From: Legionella maceachernii
Lineage (GTDB): Bacteria > Pseudomonadota > Gammaproteobacteria > Legionellales > Legionellaceae
DNA: 55,788 nucleotides
Direction of reading: 5' to 3'
NCBI RefSeq assembly: GCF_900167045.1
Contig: NZ_FUXJ01000011.1
Coordinates: 1-55,788 of the forward strand
Shown: positions 44,860 through 53,681 of the stretch, one piece after another
How the letters are laid out: the number at the start of each line of letters is the position of its first letter
Numbering within the stretch: position 1 is the first letter of the stretch
The notes under the pieces: generated by a model
Told to the model about the DNA's origin: nothing
Databases searched by the model: none
What the model saw: only the letters and a program-made list of their open reading frames with translations
Translations under genes and position numbers: made by a program

Positions 44860-47045
44860 GATAAATCCATGGGGTCGATGTCCACATTCCAGCGAACCAT
44901 ATTGCTTAATTTATTCATTGTTAACCAGGCTCGAAGCTTCGTCAATGCATGATGCAGTATTTTACGTGAGGACGATTTGATAAGTAACTGCATGCGATGT
45001 TGTTTAGCCTTACGTGCTAAAGGGGCGGGTGCTGGGCCAAGAACTCTGATGCCTGCTGCCTCTAACTGTTCTTTTGTGGTGTGTAAAAACTGGAGTACTT
45101 TGGAAGGGGCTTTATCTTGAGCGCGAATAACCGCTAGGTAATGGTAGGGAGGCAATTCAGCGTGTTGGCGCATAGCGAGTAGTGCTTTAGCAAAAGCATC
45201 ATAGCCTTGCTGAACAAGCAAGTTAAGCAATGGATGTTGGGGAATATGGGTTTGAATAACTACTTGCCCGGCGTATTGAGCACGGCCAGCTCGGCCTGAA
45301 ACTTGAGTGACAAGTTGCCCTAGCCGCTCTAAGGCACGAAAATCTTGATTATAAAAACCAGCATCAGTATCAAGAACGACTACTAAAGTTAGCCGTGGGA
45401 AATGATGACCTTTGGCTAGCATTTGCGTACCCACAATCAATTGGGCCTCACCCTTATTGATCCGTTCAAGTTGGGTGTTTAATTCATTTTTTTTCCTTAC
45501 TTCATCACGATCAATGCGTAAGAGATTGGTATGGGGAAACTGTGTTTGCAGAAACTCGTGGATTCGTTGTGTTCCTGCACCGATAGGCAGCAATTCGGAA
45601 CTGTTACATGCGCTGCAATGAGTGGGTATTTTTTTTGTCACCCCGCAGTGATGACAAATGAGCCGGCCTAATTGGCGATGCAAGGTAAGATGGCTGTCGC
45701 AGGCATGGCAATCGGCCATCCAGCCACATTGGTGGCAAAGCAACACAGGAGCAAAACCTCGTCGATTAATGAAGACAAGCACTTGATTCCCTTGGCTTAA
45801 ATGTTCACTAATCAGAGTTAAACTACCAGGTGCCAGTCCCTGTTGCAGTGGGGTATTGCGAATATCGAGAAGTTGAAAGCGAAGGGGCGAGGTGGCAAGT
45901 GCCCTTTGATTAAGGCGTAAGAGAGTGTATTTGTTTAATACACAATTATATAAACTTTCGAGACTAGGTGTCGCTGAGCCTAAAATAATCGGAATGTTAG
46001 TTGAATAAGCCCGCATTAATGCGGTATCCCGTGCAGAATAACGCACACCCTCCATTTGTTTTAACGAGGCATCATGTTCTTCATCAATAATGATTAAACC
46101 CAATGATGGCATCGGTGTGAACACAGCAGTGCGTGTACCAATGACTAATTGAATGATGTTATCCTGAGCTAGCTGCCATGCGACTTGTCTTTCTGTTTCA
46201 TTGAGATTGGAGTGAATGACCGCCATTGGCTGGTCAAAACGCGCACTAAACCGTGCCAGCAATTGCGGAGTAAGACCGATTTCAGGGACTAAAACCAGTA
46301 CTTGCTGACCCTGCTCTAAGACTTTAGCAATCAGCTGCAAATACACTTCGGTTTTGCCACTGCCTGTGACTCCTTGCAACAAGAAGCAGTGATAGCGGTT
46401 TAAATGCTCAGTGAGCTTATTTAAGGCAGCAGTTTGCTCCTCATTCAACAGGAGTGGGTGATCAGTGATTGGGTTAGGTGGAGTGGGAAGCGCGAATTTT
46501 TGTGTCACGGAAATCAGGTGGAGTGCTAAAAGCGCATCGATTTGGGTTTGAGTAAATCCCTCTTTTAGTAATACCGATTTGCCCACCGGATCTTTCTGTT
46601 GGCTTAAAAAATCAACAAGAGCACGCTGCTTTCGGGCTTTTGCCGATAAACAGGACTGCGCTGAATCACCTGGAACAATGAGCTGATAATAATCGCAAGT
46701 AGGTAATTCTTTATTTTTGCCTAGACGATATTTTTTCGGCAAAGCAAGTGGAATCACTTCCGATAAGGGCGACTGATAATAGCTACTGACCCATTGACAC
46801 AAGTGAAGTAAATCGTCATTTAATAAAGGGTCTTCATCAATAACAGAAGTAATTGATTTAAGTCCGCTCGTTTCTTTTTCCAAAGTGTTAGAACCAATCA
46901 CTAAACCTAAGCGAGTCGTGTTGCGAAAAGGCACCCATACCCGCGAACCAATGCATGGTTGCCGATCATCAGCCAGATAATCAAAATAATCGCGATTGGT
47001 GTGCGGAATACAAATTTGATAGCACGTTTTCAACTGCGTTGCCAT
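44856..47045 (-). CDS. priA: Primosomal protein N' (replication restart helicase PriA)
   Basis: PriA recognises stalled forks and reloads the replicative helicase. The 729-residue protein has an N-terminal DNA-binding domain and the Walker A LLQGVTGSGKTEVYL. The Walker B is IIIDEEHD, a DEEH-type superfamily 2 motif. The zinc-binding insertion has eight cysteines (from CHQCGWMADCHACDS to CSACNS), and helicase motifs V-VI lie in TQVSGRAGRA. Its start overlaps the preceding PTPS-like gene by 16 bases. Confidence 0.97.
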   Translation of the reverse strand: MATQLKTCYQICIPHTNRDYFDYLADDRQPCIGSRVWVPFRNTTRLGLVIGSNTLEKETSGLKSITSVIDEDPLLNDDLLHLCQWVSSYYQSPLSEVIPLALPKKYRLGKNKELPTCDYYQLIVPGDSAQSCLSAKARKQRALVDFLSQQKDPVGKSVLLKEGFTQTQIDALLALHLISVTQKFALPTPPNPITDHPLLLNEEQTAALNKLTEHLNRYHCFLLQGVTGSGKTEVYLQLIAKVLEQGQQVLVLVPEIGLTPQLLARFSARFDQPMAVIHSNLNETERQVAWQLAQDNIIQLVIGTRTAVFTPMPSLGLIIIDEEHDASLKQMEGVRYSARDTALMRAYSTNIPIILGSATPSLESLYNCVLNKYTLLRLNQRALATSPLRFQLLDIRNTPLQQGLAPGSLTLISEHLSQGNQVLVFINRRGFAPVLLCHQCGWMADCHACDSHLTLHRQLGRLICHHCGVTKKIPTHCSACNSSELLPIGAGTQRIHEFLQTQFPHTNLLRIDRDEVRKKNELNTQLERINKGEAQLIVGTQMLAKGHHFPRLTLVVVLDTDAGFYNQDFRALERLGQLVTQVSGRAGRAQYAGQVVIQTHIPQHPLLNLLVQQGYDAFAKALLAMRQHAELPPYHYLAVIRAQDKAPSKVLQFLHTTKEQLEAAGIRVLGPAPAPLARKAKQHRMQLLIKSSSRKILHHALTKLRAWLTMNKLSNMVRWNVDIDPMDLS

Positions 47046-47527
47046 TCGTGGCTTGCCGATTGACCTGGGGCGGAAAAGACTTTAACAACCACTTTTTCAA
47101 TACGGTGACGCTCGAGTTCCGTTTTATTCTTAATTAATTCATTCACAAACCAGCGTGATAATTCTTCAACTGTGATGTTTGTTAGGGGCATTAATGTCAC
47201 GTCTTCTTTTAAAAAGGGTATTTTTTTATGGTTAAAAGTAAAATAGTAATACGCTTCATCTTCTGCGAATTCTAGGAAAGGTGAAAATTGCGGCATTAAG
47301 AAAGTTTGATTTAACGATCGGCACAGGTTATGGATACGCTCTTTATAATAACGATAGTCAAACGTCATCCCATTTTCTTCTACCCAGGTCGTTAATGCTA
47401 AATAAACAGCATACATATGGCCGTGCAAAGGTTCTCGCTCAGTGGCTGAAAAAATCGTGGTATGGCCCGCTGAAAATTTCATCGACTCTTTTTGTAATTC
47501 CACGGTAGTTAAATATTTTTTCATCAT
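47030..47527 (-). CDS. 6-pyruvoyl-tetrahydropterin synthase family protein, PTPS-III-like
   Basis: This family includes QueD (6-carboxy-tetrahydropterin synthase), the tetrahydropterin enzyme PTPS-I, and PTPS-III, which can replace dihydroneopterin aldolase in folate synthesis. Zinc ligands are H22, H35 and H37. QueD normally has C-x3-HGH, but the cysteine position here is R31. Instead the sequence reads EPLHGH, an ExxHGH arrangement with E32, which I recall as the mark of PTPS-III. The neighbouring pteridine-reductase-like gene at 48727 supports a pterin/folate role. A QueD annotation by similarity alone would be questionable. It overlaps midA and priA in a tight operon. Confidence 0.75.
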   Translation of the reverse strand: MMKKYLTTVELQKESMKFSAGHTTIFSATEREPLHGHMYAVYLALTTWVEENGMTFDYRYYKERIHNLCRSLNQTFLMPQFSPFLEFAEDEAYYYFTFNHKKIPFLKEDVTLMPLTNITVEELSRWFVNELIKNKTELERHRIEKVVVKVFSAPGQSASHEWQRS

Positions 47528-48639
47528 AAACTCGCTCGTTTATCGTGCAGTTGAAAACCCGTTAACGAAGTTTGCATGTTTTTGGTTAAGGCAATGACTT
47601 TAAACAGCTCGCCCATTTCACTGGGCTGAATAAGCTGTTTGACTGCCTGGTGAATCTTTAATCGTTCCCGTTCACTGTTGACCTGTTCTAGTAAGCTTAA
47701 CAAACCGTTCGCCAGCAAAAAAGAGGCTTGATTACAGTAGCCTGCAACATGGAATCCAGCGTCCTGGGCGGCTTCGGCAACATGGGTAAAATCAACATGG
47801 GCCGTGATATCCTGCTCACCCACATGAATAAGGGGATTCGTGTGCGCGTGGTGGCGGTAATGGCACATTAACGTGCCAGTATTGCGATCAGGATGATAAT
47901 ATTCATGCCGTGGGAATCCATAATCAATGAGAAGGGCTACCCCCTCATTTAATGAGTGGTAGCATTGTTGAATCCAATCATCAATGAACAAATTAACTTC
48001 AGAAAGATAAGGTACTTGCTCTTTAGGTAGAATTTGTGTGACATAAGCGAGCAAACGCGGGTTAGTGCAGGGCTTAAATACTTCGATCAATTCACCCTGG
48101 GAATTAAGGCTGACAAAACTTTCTTGGATGCCTTCTGCGGTGTGTAAAAAGCGGTGCACAGGCATGGCATCAAGCACTTCGTTCGCAATAATAACTCCAT
48201 TGAAAGCCCGTTCAGGCCAGCGGTCGAGCCATTTTATCCGTGTAAAAAGATGGGGGATTGTTTGTTGGATGAGCTCGGATTGCCGTTGACGTAAATTTGG
48301 ACTGACCTCAAGGATATAATAAATTTCAGGCAAGCAATTTAACCCTTCGAGTGTGGTCAAAAGATCAACGCATAACCGTCCGGAACCTGCACCAAATTCA
48401 AATAATGCAGGTGAGCTTAAGCCTTCGAGCACCTCTTTGCATTGTCGAGCAAGCGTTTGCCCAAACAGAGGAGTTAACTCAGGTGCGGTTACGAAGTCTC
48501 CATGAGTACCAAATTTTTGCAATCCCGCACTATAATAGCCAAAATACGGTGCATAAAGGGCTTGCTGCATAAATTCCACAAAAGGGATATCCCCTTGCTG
48601 TTCTATTTGAGTGCGAATTAATGTTAGTAAACTCATCAT
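47524..48639 (-). CDS. Class I SAM-dependent methyltransferase, MidA/NDUFAF7 family
   Basis: MidA/NDUFAF7 proteins methylate an arginine of complex I subunit NDUFS2 in mitochondria and have bacterial relatives. The 371-residue protein has the N-terminal FVEFMQQALYAPYFGYYSAG, the SAM loop FEFGAGSGRLCVDLL, and the ANEVLDAMPVHRF block diagnostic of the family. The bacterial substrate is not established. The gene starts the operon that runs through the PTPS-like gene, priA and the thioesterase. Its promoter should lie in the 87-bp divergent gap to folM. Confidence 0.88.
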   Translation of the reverse strand: MMSLLTLIRTQIEQQGDIPFVEFMQQALYAPYFGYYSAGLQKFGTHGDFVTAPELTPLFGQTLARQCKEVLEGLSSPALFEFGAGSGRLCVDLLTTLEGLNCLPEIYYILEVSPNLRQRQSELIQQTIPHLFTRIKWLDRWPERAFNGVIIANEVLDAMPVHRFLHTAEGIQESFVSLNSQGELIEVFKPCTNPRLLAYVTQILPKEQVPYLSEVNLFIDDWIQQCYHSLNEGVALLIDYGFPRHEYYHPDRNTGTLMCHYRHHAHTNPLIHVGEQDITAHVDFTHVAEAAQDAGFHVAGYCNQASFLLANGLLSLLEQVNSERERLKIHQAVKQLIQPSEMGELFKVIALTKNMQTSLTGFQLHDKRASL

Positions 48640-48650
48640 TGCCTTAAATC

Positions 48651-48698
48651 CCTAGAAAAAGTAGATAGGCATCCTCGACTGTCGTGGTCTTTTCTAGG
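48651..48698. promoter_or_regulatory. Inverted repeat in the midA-folM divergent promoter region
   Basis: CCTAGAAAA (48651-48659) is inverted as TTTTCTAGG (48690-48698), 30 bases apart, in the short gap between two divergent genes. It could be an operator for a dimeric regulator binding two turns apart, or an RNA hairpin. There is no direct evidence for either. Confidence 0.35.
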
Positions 48699-48726
48699 TA
48701 AAAATTGATAAAATGGGGAACATACC

Positions 48727-49479
48727 TTGAATCCATTCAACACACAAGCGCTAAAAGTGGCATTAATCACGGGTGCGGCCAGACGCATTGGTGCTGCTAT
48801 CGCAAAACACCTCCATCAAGCAGGTTATAAAGTCATTATACATTGCCGCAGTGCCTTAGTTGAAGCACAACAGTTAGCCGAGCACTTAAATCAACAACGT
48901 CCGAATTCGGCTTTCGTGTTGCAAGCTGATCTTTGTGAGCAACATGCGGTGAAAGAATTGCTTTCTTCAGCTATCGCTTGGGCGGGACGTTTGGATTTGC
49001 TCGTCAATAATGCTTCTATTTTTAGGCGTACTGGCCTGACGGAATTCGATGACAATGCGTGGGATGATTTATTTGATAGCAACGTGAAAGCCCCTTTTTT
49101 ATTAAGCCTTGCGGCTCGCCCTTTCCTTACCAAACAGCAAGGAGCAATCATTAATCTCACGGACATTCATGCCGAGAGGCCTCTAAAAGATTATGCGATT
49201 TACTGTCAAACCAAAGCAGCACTTGTCATGCAAACCAAAGCGTTGGCACGCGAATTTGCACCGCAGGTACGCGTTAATGGGATTGCACCAGGCGCAATCG
49301 TATGGCCTGAAGAAGACAATGCGCTTTCTTTTGAACTACAGCATGAAATTGTGGGCAAAACCCTTTTAAAACGCCATGGCGATCCCCTTTTTATCGCTCA
49401 GGCAGTATTAGCATTGGCAGAAAATCCTTTTATCACTGGCCAAATTTTGAATGTGGATGGAGGGCGGAGTATTGGGTAA
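48727..49479 (+). CDS. folM: Pteridine reductase-like short-chain dehydrogenase (FolM type)
   Basis: FolM reduces dihydrofolate and dihydromonapterin; pteridine reductases are its close relatives. The 250-residue SDR has the NADP motif TGAARRIG with the double arginine typical of pteridine reductases. NNAS follows, then the active-site stretch LTDIHAERPLKDYAIYCQTK with the Y-x3-K pair. It starts with TTG at 48727, preceded by GGGGA. It is divergent from the midA/PTPS operon, and a pterin reductase beside a PTPS homologue makes a pterin/folate function likely. Confidence 0.88.
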   Translation: MNPFNTQALKVALITGAARRIGAAIAKHLHQAGYKVIIHCRSALVEAQQLAEHLNQQRPNSAFVLQADLCEQHAVKELLSSAIAWAGRLDLLVNNASIFRRTGLTEFDDNAWDDLFDSNVKAPFLLSLAARPFLTKQQGAIINLTDIHAERPLKDYAIYCQTKAALVMQTKALAREFAPQVRVNGIAPGAIVWPEEDNALSFELQHEIVGKTLLKRHGDPLFIAQAVLALAENPFITGQILNVDGGRSIG

Positions 49480-49507
49480 GACGTGCCTTATACGAAGTCT
49501 TGCCATT

Positions 49508-49530
49508 GAATTTTATTTTTAATAAAATTC
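49508..49530 (+). terminator. AT-rich perfect hairpin after folM
   Basis: GAATTTTATT (49508-49517) pairs perfectly with AATAAAATTC (49521-49530) around a TTT loop. It sits about 30 bases past the folM stop and separates it from the ankyrin cluster. Confidence 0.5.
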
Positions 49531-49699
49531 ACGCCAGTCCAATGAGGGAAAATCAGGAAGTAGTAAATGGAAGTTTTTCACTTGTATCTTAAGGCTCATT
49601 TCCCCGCAGCTTACTCTTCAAATTGCTCTCTTTTATCGAAATTACGCATGTTTTCTACTTTGGTCAGCAGCACATAGAAATTATTTGGGAGAAATAGTG

Positions 49700-52462
49700 A
49701 TGCCTAGACACGAACAGTTAGTAGCCCAGCTTTTTAATGATATTGGTTTTCCCCAAACTCCAAGTGCGCGAGTAAAATTTTCAATGGCTGTAGCAAGCAT
49801 TATTTTAGCAGACAGGGTAAACAATCCCCCTTCTAAAGAGGAACATAATTGTATCGTATTCAACAATCTCCCTGAGCCTGCTGATAGATACATATGGACT
49901 GCATTAGTTTATTTTGGAAAAAATTCTTCCGTATCATTCGATCACACGGCTATTGTAATGCACCCATGGCCAAAATTTAAGGAGGAGGATGAGCTAGGTT
50001 ATTTTTCTACTTTTTCAAGAAATTCACTCTTTGAAACAGAGTTTAAAAAATATTTAACCAAAGAGATGTTAATCATTTCTGATAATCCTCAGGTATTTTC
50101 TGACATCTCAAATAAAACTTACAAAACGGTTGAGCAACAAATAGAAGCTAAGAAACGGCAAAGAAGAGAAGTAGAAGCTAGAGGGCAGGAAGAAGCTAGA
50201 GGGCAGGAAGAAGCTAGAGGGCAGGAAGAAGCTAGAGGGCAGGAAGAAGCTAGAAGACAGGAAGAAGCTAGAAGACAGGAAGAAGCTAGAAGACAAGAAG
50301 AAGCTAGAAGACAAGAAGAAGCTAGAAGGCAGGAAGAAGCTAGAAGACAGGAAGAAGCTAGAAGGCAGGAAGAAGCTAGAAGACAGGAAGAAGCTAGAAG
50401 ACAGGAAGAAGCTAGAAGGCAGGAAGAGGCTAGAAGGCAAGAAGAGGCTAGAAGGCAGGAAGAGGCTAGAAGGCAGGAAGAGGCTAGAAGACAAGAACAA
50501 GAAGAGGCCAAAAAACAGGAAAGAGCTAGAAAGCGAGAGGAAGTTGAAAGGTTATTAGAAGAAGCTAAAAGGTGGAAGGAGGGTGAAAGCCTGACAGATT
50601 TTCTCAAAAGAGGGGAAGAGGCTAGAAAGCTTGAAAAAGCTATAAAGCGCGAAGAAGCTGAAAATTTGGAAGTAGTTGAAAAATCCGAAGAAACAAAACA
50701 ATTGAGAGTAGGTGAATCATGGGACGATTATCATGAGAGACAAAGACAGGAAGAAGCTAGAAGACGCGCAGAAGCAAAAAAATTGGAGGAAGCTAAAAAG
50801 TTAGAAAAAGCTAGAAAACTTGAGACTAAAGCGCTGAGAGAGGTAGGGATTCCAGATGAAATTCTCGTTGATCTCCGGCGAGAAAAAATTAAAAAACGAA
50901 GTGAAAAATACAAGGAAAAAGGTAATCATTTAGAACACACGGCAGACATTAAACTGAGAGATGAGCAGAGTGGCGAAGCAAATAGGCGAGCATGGCAGGA
51001 AATCATTCAGCAATATGAACAAACTAAGAGAAAAAGTGAAAAAAAACAAGAAGAAGCAAAAAAAGCGTCTAACAAACCCCAAAATGAAGTTTTTTTGGGA
51101 TTTTTTAAAAACCATGAATATACTCCCAGTATTCTAAATGTTGCAAATTCCCTCCAAAATGGCGCTTATATTGATTATCAAGATGGAGAAGGAAATACCG
51201 CTTTAATTTATGCCCTGTCTCGACAATACGATGCAATTGCTGAATACCTATTAAACCAAGGGGCTAATCCTTTGTTGCAAAATAAAAAAGGTCTAAAAGC
51301 AATTGATATGGCTGTAAAAAACTCAGCGATTTATGATCTGATCTTGGCGAAGGAAAAAGAAGAGAAACAAATTGATGATTATTCCAAAGGAATACTTAAG
51401 CGTCCGAATCCAACCAATGAATCGTCAATATATGATACGAGGATAGAAGCTGAGAAACGCGAAGTCTATAAGAAAATGGAATTAGACCATTTAAATAAAG
51501 AGCTAATTGAAGAAGTCAAAAAATATGATGCGTCTACATCGAAGATTAAAGAGTTGTTATGGGAGGGGGCTGAAATTGACTATCCGTGCCCTGAAGATGG
51601 TAGTACTGCTTTAATGTTCGCAACGGAGTTACAAAACGAGCGTATTGTTGATTGTTTGTTAAAACAAGGGGCCAATCCTTTAGTGACTAATTTCTGGGGT
51701 GAAATAGCAAGCGATTTAATTCCTTCTAACTCATCAATTTACGCGCGACTTAAGAAAAGAGAAAAAGAATGCAGGTTTGAATTTCTTCCTAAAAAAGACA
51801 AATACAGTCTTTTATTACAAGAGTATATTTGTGAACCTATAGTAAAAATGCAGAAAATTGATGAATTCCTTGCCTTAGGCGCTGATGTTAATTATCAGAG
51901 GCTAGACGGCTCTACGGCCTTAATTATTGCTGCAGATGATCAAAACGAACGGGTCGTTGAATACCTATTAAGAAACGGAGCAAATCCATTTCTAAAAAAT
52001 AAATACGGTAAAACTGCTAGAGATTTAGTTAGCCGATATTCTAGTATTTTCCAGCTTATTAAAGGATATGAGTTGTTATTTGCTACAGCAGCAGGTGATT
52101 TGGAAACCGTTGAGAGGTTATTAACCAGCGATAAATCTTTAATCGACTTTCAAGGTAAGGAGGGTTACACACCGCTCCTCGTCGCAGTTGAACAAAATAT
52201 AAAAGAGCTTGTCCAATATTTTTTAGAATATGGAGCAGATCGCACTGTAATCCGAGATGACGGTCTTGGTGCTCTGGAGCTTGCTAGTGATCCTGAAATC
52301 AAAATGCTACTTAAAGGTGAAGTTAAGCAAGAAGCAGCGATTAGTTCCTCTGCTGACTCCCGTACCCATCGGAGCTATTTTTTTAGTAATCCAGACGGAG
52401 AAGCAGCTCCGACAGATAAGCCACCGACTATCGGTTTGCAGCATGATGGCGAATTAAGATGA
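49700..52462 (+). CDS. Large ankyrin-repeat protein with a long charged hexapeptide helix
   Basis: This 920-residue protein begins with a folded region of unknown family (about 1-155). A run of 18 hexapeptides EEARRQ/EEARGQ follows at residues 158-265. A further Glu/Lys/Arg-rich helix reaches about 470, and ankyrin repeats occupy about 480-885 (for example DGSTALIIAADDQNERVVEYL and EGYTPLLVAVEQN). The disordered C-terminal tail contains SSSADSR. I start at ATG 49700, with GGGAGA seven bases upstream, rather than TTG 49685. There is no signal peptide. Ankyrin proteins are frequent type IV effectors in Legionella and Coxiella, but secretion is not shown here. The stop overlaps the next ankyrin gene by 4 bases. 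Confidence 0.85.
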   Translation: MPRHEQLVAQLFNDIGFPQTPSARVKFSMAVASIILADRVNNPPSKEEHNCIVFNNLPEPADRYIWTALVYFGKNSSVSFDHTAIVMHPWPKFKEEDELGYFSTFSRNSLFETEFKKYLTKEMLIISDNPQVFSDISNKTYKTVEQQIEAKKRQRREVEARGQEEARGQEEARGQEEARGQEEARRQEEARRQEEARRQEEARRQEEARRQEEARRQEEARRQEEARRQEEARRQEEARRQEEARRQEEARRQEEARRQEEARRQEQEEAKKQERARKREEVERLLEEAKRWKEGESLTDFLKRGEEARKLEKAIKREEAENLEVVEKSEETKQLRVGESWDDYHERQRQEEARRRAEAKKLEEAKKLEKARKLETKALREVGIPDEILVDLRREKIKKRSEKYKEKGNHLEHTADIKLRDEQSGEANRRAWQEIIQQYEQTKRKSEKKQEEAKKASNKPQNEVFLGFFKNHEYTPSILNVANSLQNGAYIDYQDGEGNTALIYALSRQYDAIAEYLLNQGANPLLQNKKGLKAIDMAVKNSAIYDLILAKEKEEKQIDDYSKGILKRPNPTNESSIYDTRIEAEKREVYKKMELDHLNKELIEEVKKYDASTSKIKELLWEGAEIDYPCPEDGSTALMFATELQNERIVDCLLKQGANPLVTNFWGEIASDLIPSNSSIYARLKKREKECRFEFLPKKDKYSLLLQEYICEPIVKMQKIDEFLALGADVNYQRLDGSTALIIAADDQNERVVEYLLRNGANPFLKNKYGKTARDLVSRYSSIFQLIKGYELLFATAAGDLETVERLLTSDKSLIDFQGKEGYTPLLVAVEQNIKELVQYFLEYGADRTVIRDDGLGALELASDPEIKMLLKGEVKQEAAISSSADSRTHRSYFFSNPDGEAAPTDKPPTIGLQHDGELR
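50171..50494 (+). repeat. 18 x 18-bp tandem repeat coding a hexapeptide helix
   Basis: Eighteen perfect-length 18-bp units (core gaagctagaagacag) run without interruption and keep the reading frame. The first four units code ARGQ, and the next fourteen ARRQ. Codon variants (aga/agg, cag/caa, gaa/gag) differ along the array, so units have been reshuffled. Any unit gain or loss stays in frame, so length variation between strains is expected. Confidence 0.97.
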
Positions 52463-53070
52463 AATACAATAGGGAAAATCACAAATTAATCGAAATAGTT
52501 ACTGGGATATATCCTCAAGTTCGCCCTTTAAAAAAAATTCTTCTTGAAGGGGCAGATATAAATTACCAAGATAGTGCAGCGGGTTATACTCCATTGATGT
52601 TTTTAGTTGTCAATCACCATGACCGAATTGCAGAATATTTATTGTATCAAGGAGCGAATCCTTTAATAAAAAATTACGAGAGTAAATTAGCAAGTGAATT
52701 AATTTCTCCAATCGATACTGTCTTCCCTATGCTCAAAGACTTTGAGTTGTTATTTGCAGTGTTGGATAACGAATTTTCTGCTGCAGAAAATGCTCTTGCT
52801 GGGGGCGCACTAATTAATTGTCGTAATAGGCGGAGTTACACCCCATTGATGATTGCTGTTGAACAAAATCAGGAGGAAATGGTCGAATTTTTACTACTAC
52901 AAGGTGCCACTCCCTCCCTCACTTTAGCCAATGGGCAATATCTGACGGATTTAACCTGTAATCCCCTTATTCTTGACTTGTTGGAAGAGGCCAAACATTG
53001 GGGTGAGGAAATGCAAGTTAACATTAAAAAGCCAACGAACCGCTTTTTTACAGCTCAAAGGGATAAATAA
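52459..53070 (+). CDS. Ankyrin-repeat protein 2 of the cluster
   Basis: This 203-residue protein consists almost entirely of ankyrin-type modules. The first reads GADINYQDSAAGYTPLMFLVVNHHDRIAEYLLYQGANPL, then a degenerate stretch ending YELLFA-like, then a second (YTPLMIAVEQNQEEMVEFLLLQGA). The same two-module plan is used by the neighbouring genes, showing common descent. It is translationally coupled to the large gene by a 4-base overlap. No other domain, signal peptide or enzyme motif is visible. Confidence 0.85.
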   Translation: MKYNRENHKLIEIVTGIYPQVRPLKKILLEGADINYQDSAAGYTPLMFLVVNHHDRIAEYLLYQGANPLIKNYESKLASELISPIDTVFPMLKDFELLFAVLDNEFSAAENALAGGALINCRNRRSYTPLMIAVEQNQEEMVEFLLLQGATPSLTLANGQYLTDLTCNPLILDLLEEAKHWGEEMQVNIKKPTNRFFTAQRDK

Positions 53071-53090
53071 ATTTAATGAGAAAACATTTT

Positions 53091-53678
53091 ATGGCCAATC
53101 TACTCTCCTCTGCTACCAAAGAGTTATACACCGAAATTTGTAATGATTTTCCAGATATTGCAAAAGTTGAGCAATACATCGCAGCAGGAGCTGATCTAAA
53201 TTATCAAGCAGAGGAGGACGGTTATACGCCTTTAATGCTTGCTGTTGATAAAGATGACGAGACCTTAGTCAAATATTTACTGGAAGCAGGCGCTAATCCT
53301 TTAGTCAAAAATTACCATCAAGAAATAGCCAGTCAATTGGCTTTACGCCATTCCCCCATCTATCAGTTACTTAAAAATTACGAACTTGTATTTTTAGCAG
53401 CAGATGACGATGTTGTAAGCGTTAAATCAGTACTCGCTGAGGGCGCGAATATTAATTTTCAAGGGCAGGAAGGGTATTGTGCTTTACTGATTGCCGCTGA
53501 ACAGAATTGTTTAGAGCTGTTCCAATTGCTACTTTGTCATAGAGCTGATTTATCCCTTAAGCGGGACGATGGTATGGGGATATTTGAATTGGCAGGGAAT
53601 GCTAGAATTTTAGGGGCTATAAGATCACTCATCACTGAGCACACGGGAGCAATCGATAAACAGAACAGTAGAGAATAA
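53091..53678 (+). CDS. Ankyrin-repeat protein 3 of the cluster
   Basis: This 195-residue protein has the same two-module ankyrin plan as its neighbours (EDGYTPLMLAVDKDDETLVKYLLEAGANPLVKN, then EGYCALLIAAEQN). I start at ATG 53091 (MANLLSS). An upstream in-frame ATG at 53076 is rejected because the duplicated copy at 55080-55101 has one extra base there that puts it out of frame, while the MANL start is kept. The gene follows the previous one by about 20 bases and is probably on the same transcript. Confidence 0.85.
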   Translation: MANLLSSATKELYTEICNDFPDIAKVEQYIAAGADLNYQAEEDGYTPLMLAVDKDDETLVKYLLEAGANPLVKNYHQEIASQLALRHSPIYQLLKNYELVFLAADDDVVSVKSVLAEGANINFQGQEGYCALLIAAEQNCLELFQLLLCHRADLSLKRDDGMGIFELAGNARILGAIRSLITEHTGAIDKQNSRE

Positions 53679-53681
53679 GAA

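Noticed and set aside
50108-50607. Two long antisense frames opposite the hexapeptide repeat
   Set aside because: Low-complexity mirror frames (LLASSC, FLPSS) created by the 18-bp repeat; no start signals.
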